DNA from: Flavobacterium sp.
GTDB lineage: Bacteria; Bacteroidota; Bacteroidia; Flavobacteriales; Flavobacteriaceae
Reading direction: 5' to 3'
Assembly (NCBI GenBank): GCA_023253295.1
Contig: JALRGZ010000049.1
Location: 1-13,331, forward strand
DNA: 13,331 nucleotides
The notes under the pieces are model-generated. The model saw only the letters and a program-made list of their open reading frames with translations. It did no database searches and was not told the DNA's origin. Positions within the stretch are counted from its first letter, which is position 1. The number at the start of each line of letters is the position of its first letter. A program made the position numbers and the translations under genes. Below are positions 8,001-13,331 of the stretch, in pieces.

Positions 8001-9108
8001 CAACAATGGTTTCAAAGCGATTATTGCGCATCAGGGAGAAACCGGATTCCAATATGCTAAAAAATACAATCCAAAAGCCATTATTCTGGACATGAAACTA
8101 CCTGGAATTGATGGATGGACCGTTTTGAAATGGCTTAAAGAAGACGCCGAATTAAAACACATTCCCGTTCACGTCATGTCGGGTATGAAAAGAGAAAAAT
8201 TAGCCAAGGAAATGGGAGCTTTTGATTTCTTAGTGAAACCAATCACTCCTGAGAAACTTAAAAAAGCCTTCCTCTCTATCGATGAAGAAATCAACAAAGT
8301 ATTTAAAAAAGTTTTAATTCTGGAAGATGATGAAAAGTTAAACTATTCCATCAAACAATTATTGCATGCCAATGATAAAAACACCATTTGCCTGCAAGCT
8401 TATTCCCGTACAGAAGCTGAAAATATTCTTAGTAATGTTGATATCGACTGTGCCATTATTGATTTAGGATTACCGGATTCTGATAACGTAAAAGCTGTTT
8501 CGGAATTAAAAAGCCATTCTAAAAACAAGAACATTAAAATCATTATTAACACAGGAAAAAACTTATCGGATAACGAACAATTAGAATTAGAGAAAAATGT
8601 AGATAGTATTGTCATTAAAACCGAAAATGTTACTGAGCGTTTAAAAGATGAAATTTTATTGTTTTTAAACAAAGTTGAAACGAGCGAAAACACAGCTTAC
8701 AAAACAGCTCCAAATTTAGCCGGAGGAGAAATTTTGAAAGACAAAAACATTCTGATTGTTGATGACGATATTCGAAATATCTATGCTTTATCAGCTGCTT
8801 TAACAAGCAAGGGTGCCATCATAACTACCGCTTTTAATGGTATTGAAGCTTTAAACGCCTTAGAAGAACACCAAAACTTTGACATTGTGCTGATGGACAT
8901 TATGATGCCTGAAATGGATGGATTTGAAGCAACTAAAAAAATCAGAGAGAATTTCAAATGGAAAAACCTGCCTATTATTGCTTTAACAGCCAAAGCCATG
9001 AAGGGTGACCGTGATGAAATAATAAAAGCAGGGGCATCTGACTATCAATCAAAACCAATTGATATTCAGAAACTAATTTCATTAATCAGTATTTGGATTT
9101 ACAAATGA
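5023..9108 (+). CDS. membrane hybrid histidine kinase: sensor-HAMP-GAF-coil-HisKA-HATPase-3xREC
   Basis: This 1361-residue inner-membrane kinase has transmembrane segments near residues 10-27 and 290-312. They flank a helical periplasmic sensor whose ERTLNEYAYF segment recalls NIT-type sensor domains (weak call). Two HAMP-like segments (about 312-365 and 366-415), a GAF-like domain (about 430-570) and a coiled coil (570-667) follow. HisKA has FLANMSHELRTPLN with phosphorylated H679. HATPase has N799, DTGIG (843-847) and GTGLGL (873-878). Three receivers follow: REC1 (D980/D981, D1023, K1072), REC2 (D1102/D1103, D1147, T1177, K1199) and REC3 (D1247-D1249, D1292, T1322, K1344). REC2 is divergent, with Lys-Thr instead of Lys-Pro. 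It is the first gene of an operon, and its stop overlaps the cheR start by ATGA. The signal sensed is unknown. Confidence 0.93.
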   Translation: MWKNLSFKNQLILILLIPISGLLYFTITDVNNTYQKFDRIQNSSQNIDDISNFSEAITLINNERTLNEYAYFDESKKGELKQSMNETLEWFSKHNSSDSIIQKNIDKARKLIHTIHFETENKTASRLKIFNDYIALNQHFNNLIEREIANCTNLNIAKLANNIKAYIDTKSNANLIRCLILNKLSDDTLHSELYGYYINSKNINNNSDFKLENFNDDQINDEIIHFKNSEEFKSFLTNSESILNNTYKTTPTNWWKQATQVNNKINSLKAKKLNEIIQLAKEEKKQTVNTTIITLLLLTFLLIATAIAVYKLINNTSKSLNLIATKIEKIALGYTDFQHTLSGSKELSSIRESLKKLTIAIKQQINLATEISAGHFGDKIEVRSDDDTLNESLNTMSSELKRYNDEAQENSLLEKNIIEVNKTIIDSKNINDFGANLSKVLSQLTKACQATFYIKDYIEKENTLIKIGSYADDDKSPRKIALGEGLIGEAAKFNEQKCFNNLDKEYSFLSSSLGKSAIYNILITPISYKNEVIGVIEIGSLTNFNDIDQKLLNTLKESLGSAIEVFIRNEELKISMEEINRKNNILQVQEEELRQNNEELNKHTLLLQQSEEELKNQAAELEQTNAYLEEKSRELETKNYEIEKKNNDLIIAQEELNVKSEEIAQASKYKSEFLANMSHELRTPLNSILILSDLLKDNTSGNLTTSQLENLSVINTSGKDLLNLITDILDISKIEAGKIEIYPENTVSERIFSDMDGLFRAQMDKKGIEFLTSITEDCPRKVFTDVGKLEQILKNFLSNALKFTPNGGTVSMTFDTPKENWEFNNPKLAALENKEILSIEIKDTGIGISEENKKKLFQSFQQADSSTSRKYGGTGLGLYISKQLAHLLDGEVFFESQLNNGSTFGILIPVQYKGINSTANADASPITTIPVSSTETIAKEEQIESEYPKPDEEFIDLAANINDDRNQADIDDKTVLIIEDDPSFAEVLLQVAHNNGFKAIIAHQGETGFQYAKKYNPKAIILDMKLPGIDGWTVLKWLKEDAELKHIPVHVMSGMKREKLAKEMGAFDFLVKPITPEKLKKAFLSIDEEINKVFKKVLILEDDEKLNYSIKQLLHANDKNTICLQAYSRTEAENILSNVDIDCAIIDLGLPDSDNVKAVSELKSHSKNKNIKIIINTGKNLSDNEQLELEKNVDSIVIKTENVTERLKDEILLFLNKVETSENTAYKTAPNLAGGEILKDKNILIVDDDIRNIYALSAALTSKGAIITTAFNGIEALNALEEHQNFDIVLMDIMMPEMDGFEATKKIRENFKWKNLPIIALTAKAMKGDRDEIIKAGASDYQSKPIDIQKLISLISIWIYK

Positions 9109-9917
9109 TAACATTCAACGAACTTGACGACTTGCTTTATACCATTAAAAGGCAATTTGATTACGATTTTCGCGATTATTCTAAGGCTTCTATGCTAAGA
9201 AGAATCCATCGTTTTATGGATATTAATAACATGAAAAATGCAGTTGATTTAAAGTTCGAATTAATTAACAATCCAGCTATTTTTCAAAATTTCATCAATG
9301 AAATAGTGGTCAATGTGAGTGAGTTTTTTAGAGATCCCAGTTTCTTTAAAGCGTTGCAACAAAAAGTTTTTCCGTACTTAAACAGCTATCCTAAAATTAA
9401 TATTTGGAGTGCCGGTTGCTCTTTTGGAGAAGAAACCTATTCGTTAAATATTCTTTTAAAAGAAAACAAACTGTTTTCAAAAACAAGAATTTATGCCACC
9501 GACATTAGTAGCAATGCGATTGAACGATCTCGAAAAGGAATTTATGACAATACTAATTTTAAGGATTACGTAAAAAATTATTTTGAATGCGGTGGAAAAG
9601 AAACCCTAAACAATTATTTTGTTTCTGACGAAAAGCATTCGATGATTAGTTCCGAATTAAAACAAAACATTTTGTTTTCTAATCATAATTTGGTCGCTGA
9701 TAGTGTTTTTAAAGAATGTCAATTAATTCTTTGTCGAAATGTATTAATCTATTTCAACAATGATTTGCAAAATAAGGCGTTAGAACTTTTTTACGAAAGT
9801 TTACCTATTCATGGTTTTTTAGCCATAGGAAAAAAGGAATCCTTACGATTTAGTTCGGTTTATGAGAATTTTAAAGAGATTGACAGAGAAGAAAAAATAT
9901 ATCAAAAAATACGATGA
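9105..9917 (+). CDS. cheR: CheR-type protein-glutamate O-methyltransferase
   Basis: This protein of 270 residues is close to full CheR length. CheR enzymes transfer methyl groups from S-adenosylmethionine to glutamates, classically on chemoreceptors. An N-terminal helical domain precedes NVSEFFRDP (70-78), the CheR signature before the methyltransferase fold. SAGCSFGEE (102-110) is the SAM-binding loop, ATDIS contains D133, and LCRNVLIYF (about 209-217) completes the set. The ATG at 9105 is preferred over an in-frame TTG at 9093 because it forms an ATGA overlap with the kinase stop, suggesting coupled translation. No pentapeptide-binding insertion or TPR extension was noticed. No chemoreceptor gene is present nearby, so the substrate may be the adjacent kinase (inference). 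Confidence 0.93.
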   Translation: MITFNELDDLLYTIKRQFDYDFRDYSKASMLRRIHRFMDINNMKNAVDLKFELINNPAIFQNFINEIVVNVSEFFRDPSFFKALQQKVFPYLNSYPKINIWSAGCSFGEETYSLNILLKENKLFSKTRIYATDISSNAIERSRKGIYDNTNFKDYVKNYFECGGKETLNNYFVSDEKHSMISSELKQNILFSNHNLVADSVFKECQLILCRNVLIYFNNDLQNKALELFYESLPIHGFLAIGKKESLRFSSVYENFKEIDREEKIYQKIR

Positions 9918-10486
9918 AACCCGAAGTAATACTAATAGGTGGTTCTGCCGGAGCTTTTAACTCTATCTTGTCTATTTTGAAAAATTTAGACAACAGCATT
10001 AACACGCCAATTGTTATCATATTACATCGGTTAAAAAATACAGCTTCATCATTTGAAACTATTTTACAAAATAACACACATTATAAGGTAAAAGAAATCG
10101 AAGATAAAGAAGAACTAAAAAAAGGCTTTCTATACACGGCACCGGCTGATTATCATGTGCTTTTAGAAGATAATCTGACGCTCTCATTAGATGTTTCCGA
10201 GCTCGTCAATTTTAGTAGACCCTCAATAGATGTTACTTTTGAATCTTTTGCAATGCTATTACAGGAAAAATGCTGCGGAATATTATTATCAGGATCTAAC
10301 AAAGATGGAGCTAATGGCTTAAAAACAATTGCCGAAAACAAAGGAAAAACTATTATTCAAGATTGCAAAGAAGCGGAATTTCCTATTATGCCTAAAGCTG
10401 CAAAAAACATTTACGATAAACATTTAGAATTAAATACCACAAACATTATAAAAGCATTAAACAATGAATACTGTAAAAAAACATAA
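9914..10486 (+). CDS. cheB: CheB-type methylesterase domain, no receiver
   Basis: This 190-residue protein is only the catalytic half of CheB, which is about 350 residues when a receiver is attached. CheB removes methyl groups from glutamates and can deamidate glutamines. The expected catalytic triad is visible: S11 in IGGSAGA, H38 in IILHRL and D131 in LSGSNKDGANG. YTAPADYHVLL and a C-terminal FPIMPKAA segment are also typical of the family. The start overlaps the cheR stop by ATGA. Because it lacks a receiver, control by phosphorylation would need a separate receiver protein, such as those of the flanking genes, or it may be constitutive. Confidence 0.92.
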   Translation: MKPEVILIGGSAGAFNSILSILKNLDNSINTPIVIILHRLKNTASSFETILQNNTHYKVKEIEDKEELKKGFLYTAPADYHVLLEDNLTLSLDVSELVNFSRPSIDVTFESFAMLLQEKCCGILLSGSNKDGANGLKTIAENKGKTIIQDCKEAEFPIMPKAAKNIYDKHLELNTTNIIKALNNEYCKKT

Positions 10487-11570
10487 GCTATTACTTATTG
10501 ATGATAAACCGGCAAACTTAATTGCCCTTAAAAGTATGTTAGACAAACCCGACAGGGAAATTATTACTTGCAATTCAGGGAATGAAGGTTTACAAATTCT
10601 ACTCAAAGAAAGAATTTCATTGATTTTAGTAGATGTACAAATGCCCGAAATGGACGGTTATGAATTTGTTGAAATTACCAAACAACACCCTAAAACCGCT
10701 AACATTCCAACCATTTTCGTGACTGCAATTAGTGATGAGGCTAAATACATCAATAAAGCTTATGATTTAGGAGCGATTGACTTTTTATTTAAACCTTTGG
10801 TTACTGAAATTACACGTAAAAAAGTAGATTCTTTCCTGAAAATATGGGATTACGACCAGGAATTACAAAAATTAAACGAACAATTAGTAGCCAAAAATGG
10901 TGAATTAGAGCAATTTGCGAATATCATTGCACACGATTTAAAATCACCTTTAAACAACATTAAATCACTAATTGAGTTCATTGAAGAAGAGCATCTTTTG
11001 GATATTAAAGAAGAAGCAACGGATTTATTCGATATGGTAAAAACATCTGCCATGTCTATGTCTAAATTAATTGATGATTTACTTCATTATTCTAAAAATG
11101 TAGAAAACAATGAAGGAAAAGAGTTCGTTAACATCCTTAACGAAGTCAATACTGTTATCAAACTAATCAATCCGAACAGTAATATTAAAATAAATAAGGA
11201 AAACTTAAATCATAATATCAGTTTTCAAACGGTAGCATTCAAGCAAATCATTCAAAATTTATTATCGAATGCTATCAAATATAACGACAAAGATACTACT
11301 GAAATTACGATAGCTTATAACGAAGAAATTCAACAAATTTCCATAAGTGATAATGGTCCTGGAATTCCTGAAAGTCAAGCCGAAAAAATATTCCAAATGT
11401 TCTATACCCTTGGACAATCTTCAAGAGGAGAATCAGGCACGGGAATGGGCTTAAATTTAGCTAGAAAACTCGCAGAAAGAAATGATGTCAAAATACGTTT
11501 CAACACCAATTATAAAAACGGTTCTGAGTTCATACTTTCTGAACTTAAATCCGAGCTTAAACCTGCTTAA
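10464..11570 (+). CDS. REC-HisKA-HATPase response regulator/histidine kinase
   Basis: This 368-residue cytoplasmic protein has a receiver at residues 7-125 (D13/D14, phospho-acceptor D57 in VDVQMPEMDG, FKPL lysine). A short coiled linker (about 127-150) leads to HisKA with IIAHDLKSPLNN (H157), then HATPase with QNLLSNAIKYND, SDNGPGIPE and GTGMGLNLA. There is no transmembrane segment. An N-terminal receiver that controls a kinase fits a protein receiving phosphate from another kinase, probably the 1361-residue hybrid kinase of the same operon. The start overlaps cheB by 23 bases, and no other ATG lies near enough to be an alternative. HDLKSPL is the H-box form of phytochrome-type kinases. It has no DNA-binding output, so the final target lies outside the window. 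Confidence 0.93.
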   Translation: MNTVKKHKLLLIDDKPANLIALKSMLDKPDREIITCNSGNEGLQILLKERISLILVDVQMPEMDGYEFVEITKQHPKTANIPTIFVTAISDEAKYINKAYDLGAIDFLFKPLVTEITRKKVDSFLKIWDYDQELQKLNEQLVAKNGELEQFANIIAHDLKSPLNNIKSLIEFIEEEHLLDIKEEATDLFDMVKTSAMSMSKLIDDLLHYSKNVENNEGKEFVNILNEVNTVIKLINPNSNIKINKENLNHNISFQTVAFKQIIQNLLSNAIKYNDKDTTEITIAYNEEIQQISISDNGPGIPESQAEKIFQMFYTLGQSSRGESGTGMGLNLARKLAERNDVKIRFNTNYKNGSEFILSELKSELKPA

Positions 11571-11573
11571 ATC

Positions 11574-11608
11574 AAAAAAGGAATTGCATTAGCAATTCCT
11601 TTTTTTTT
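11574..11608. terminator. bidirectional terminator between convergent genes
   Basis: AAAAAAGGAATTGC (11574-11587) pairs perfectly with GCAATTCCTTTTTT (11592-11605) around the loop ATTA. On the plus strand a run of nine T follows, and on the minus strand the A-run supplies the T-run. It serves both the signalling operon and the convergent secreted-protein gene. That gene's stop codon (TAA at 11609-11607, minus strand) overlaps the T-run. Confidence 0.92.
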
Positions 11609-13124
11609 ATCTCTTCAATGAAAAATGTGATTTAAATTCTTTAACGACATTATTTTCTAAATAATGAATCACAAACCAATAATCATCAGCAGGTAAATAA
11701 TGTCCGTTATACGTTCCATTCCATCCGGCACCATTAGGACTAATTTGTTTTAAAAACTTTCCATATCGATCAAAAATACGAATGTAAGCATAGGGTTGCA
11801 AACTTAACTCAGGTACATTCCAATAATCATTATAACCGTCATTATTAGGTGTAAAATATTTAGGATAATTAATAACCAAGATACCTGATTTGGTAATTGG
11901 CATACTGCATCCTGTTTGATCCACTACAGTTACCGAATGCTCACCTGAAGTTACATACTCAAAAACATTACTTGACTGCAAAGAACCATCGTCTAATTGA
12001 TACAAATAATCGCCGCCATCAGCAATAGCTGTAATGGTAATTTTTTGATTTTCAGCAAAGGCTTCTGTAACAGTCCAGGTGAAGTCTGTCAATGTATTCG
12101 ATGGAATTACAGTAACTCTAATAGTTTGAGGTGAAGCACATTGTCCATCATCGGGAGTAAAAGTATGTTCCGTAGTTGAATTTGGTATTGAAGTATCAAT
12201 TGTAGCATCATCCCAAATTCCTGTTACACCATTAGGAGATGTATTAGGTAAATCTGGTTCAGCACTTCCTTCACAAACAATCTTATCATTAAAATCAGGT
12301 TCATTAGGATTAACAACTACTGTCAAATTGCCCTTACTGCAATTAGATCCAAAAGGTGTAAAAACATAATTTTTTGTTATTGTATTATCTACTGTTGGCG
12401 GATCCCATGTTCCACTAACGCCTTCTTTAGAATATTTGGGCAAAACAGGAGCTGGTTCTCCTTCACATATAGGATTAACAGGATCAAAAGTAGGAGTAAA
12501 AGAATTTGGACAAGGCACCCAACAAGTTTGCACTGAAAGATCACAAGGATAAGTAGTATGCCATAATGTTAATGTAATCTCATTTCCAGGTTGTAATTGT
12601 GATTGAGGTACGTATAAATGACTTGGTTGCGTACTACCATCAATTGGTGCTCCTTCATTAATTGTATAAAAATATGAATATTGATTACTTACACTAGGTG
12701 TATTATTCCAAGAAAATCCACTTTGAGAACCTATCACTGGTGATCCTGCTCGAGGAGTTCCACTCAAATTAAAACACTTAAGATCTAAAATACTGGAACC
12801 ATTATCAGCAACAACATTAACTACTATACTTGCTCTGGGACTTTCATTTGTACCATCAGTCTGACTAACATAATAAGTTGTTGAACCTACTGTTGATGTA
12901 GAAGGCGTAGGAGCTGTTGAATTTCCTGTACCTCCCGTTTGGTTTATTCCATACCAAAGCAATGTATAACCGGAATCAGGAATAACTGTTAATTGAGTAG
13001 CTGTACGCCCCTGACAATAATAAACAGGAGAAGTAACTGTAGGAGCTGTTTGAGCATATAAATTGACATCAAAAAACAAAGTAAGAAGACTAACAAAGAC
13101 AAATAAAAGTAAATTCTTTTTCAT
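11607..13124 (-). CDS. secreted Ig-like repeat protein with T9SS type B sorting domain
   Basis: This 505-residue protein starts with a Sec signal peptide, probably cleaved after A24 (LYA-Q). Residues 26-104 form an Ig-like domain common in Bacteroidota surface proteins (YYCQGRTATQLTV, then TTYYVSQT). Residues 105-208 are an unrecognised cysteine-containing region. Two related repeats follow, about 209-273 and 275-341, each with a CEG motif, GV-G-W and FTP, and a cysteine pair (C220/C262 and C284/C329). Residues 342-416 resemble a SprB-type repeat. The last 87 residues (from 419, YFTPNNDGYNDYW, IFDRYGKFL, GWNGTYNG, DDYWF) are the gliding-motility-associated, type B sorting domain used by the type IX secretion system. 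The protein is expected outside the cell or at its surface; adhesion is an inference. It is convergent with the signalling operon. Confidence 0.92.
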   Translation of the reverse strand: MKKNLLLFVFVSLLTLFFDVNLYAQTAPTVTSPVYYCQGRTATQLTVIPDSGYTLLWYGINQTGGTGNSTAPTPSTSTVGSTTYYVSQTDGTNESPRASIVVNVVADNGSSILDLKCFNLSGTPRAGSPVIGSQSGFSWNNTPSVSNQYSYFYTINEGAPIDGSTQPSHLYVPQSQLQPGNEITLTLWHTTYPCDLSVQTCWVPCPNSFTPTFDPVNPICEGEPAPVLPKYSKEGVSGTWDPPTVDNTITKNYVFTPFGSNCSKGNLTVVVNPNEPDFNDKIVCEGSAEPDLPNTSPNGVTGIWDDATIDTSIPNSTTEHTFTPDDGQCASPQTIRVTVIPSNTLTDFTWTVTEAFAENQKITITAIADGGDYLYQLDDGSLQSSNVFEYVTSGEHSVTVVDQTGCSMPITKSGILVINYPKYFTPNNDGYNDYWNVPELSLQPYAYIRIFDRYGKFLKQISPNGAGWNGTYNGHYLPADDYWFVIHYLENNVVKEFKSHFSLKR

Positions 13125-13170
13125 TGTTCTAAATTTAAAAAGAGGTTCGATTTGGGGGAAATCATATCAT

Positions 13171-13331
13171 TTGGTAAATATATTAAAAAAGCAAGCTTTA
13201 AAAAAAGGAGATCATATTGGTCCTGTAGTTTCTAAAATTCAGTATGATAAAATTATTAGTTTAATAAATAGTGGACTTGAAGAAGGAGCAACTCTTGCTG
13301 CAGGTGGTCCTGAACTTCCTAACGGATTGAA
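13171..13331 (+). pseudogene. aldehyde dehydrogenase fragment, 5' end missing
   Basis: From about 13195 the translation reads ALKKGDHIGPVVSKIQYDKI, then LINSGLEEGATLAAGG and LPNGL. This is clearly the aldehyde dehydrogenase region that lies roughly two-thirds along a protein of about 475 residues. The catalytic cysteine and glutamate normally lie upstream and are absent. The frame is open back to a TGA at 13051 but has no ATG. The only start-like codon near the homology is TTG at 13171, and residues before A (13195) do not look like the family. The gene therefore seems truncated at its 5' end, and it continues past the window edge. It could be a natural remnant or the product of a joining artefact: an AAGCTT site (13193-13198) lies exactly where the resemblance begins. 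Confidence 0.7.

Noticed and set aside
9093..9104. Earlier TTG start for cheR at 9093
   Set aside because: The ATG at 9105 forms an ATGA overlap with the kinase stop and gives a normal CheR N-terminus. The extra four residues add nothing recognisable.
4085..10341. Several minus-strand ORFs of 60-140 residues (for example 5949-6314, 7245-7661, 8400-8693)
   Set aside because: They lie antisense inside well-supported plus-strand genes, have Ser/Leu/Phe-rich compositions expected from antisense AT-rich coding DNA, and match no family.
1..13331. CRISPR arrays, tRNA/rRNA genes, insertion sequences, phage genes
   Set aside because: No regularly spaced repeats, cloverleaf-like sequences, transposase motifs or phage proteins were seen on either strand.

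Overview
The window looks like chromosomal DNA of a gliding-type Bacteroidota, most likely a Flavobacterium-like member of the Flavobacteriia. The evidence is the AT-rich sequence, the near absence of Shine-Dalgarno sites, a TAnnTTTG-type -7 promoter element, a DUF1800/DUF1501 gene pair, DUF4369 and M61 lipoproteins, a TIGR03643/DUF2805 small protein, and a secreted protein ending in a type B sorting domain of the type IX secretion system (T9SS). No tRNA, rRNA, CRISPR array or insertion sequence was seen.

Left part (1-4890): the last 41 codons of a DUF1800 gene are followed by its usual partner, a DUF1501 protein with a Tat-like signal. A 490-bp AT-rich gap with one doubtful small basic ORF comes next. 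Then come a 92-residue DUF2805 protein with its own terminator, a lipoprotein M61 metallopeptidase with a PDZ-like C-terminus, and a DUF4369 lipoprotein without the thioredoxin domain that often follows DUF4369. A perfect 17-bp inverted repeat closes this part.

Central part (5023-11570): four overlapping same-strand genes form a tight signalling operon. They encode a 1361-residue membrane hybrid histidine kinase (sensor, two HAMP-like segments, GAF, long coiled coil, HisKA/HATPase, three receivers), a CheR methyltransferase, a CheB methylesterase domain without a receiver, and a REC-HisKA-HATPase protein. No chemoreceptor, CheA or CheW is present. The most interesting idea here is that CheR/CheB reversibly methylate the kinase itself. 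The candidate target is its uninterrupted 14-heptad coiled coil, which contains one near-match to the chemoreceptor methylation consensus.

Right part (11574-13331): a bidirectional terminator separates the operon from a convergent gene for a T9SS type B cargo protein with Ig-like and repeated domains. Upstream of that gene, and pointing away from it, lies an aldehyde dehydrogenase fragment that has lost its 5' two-thirds. Family resemblance begins at an AAGCTT site. This may be a natural remnant or a cloning/assembly junction, and the two cannot be told apart from the sequence alone.
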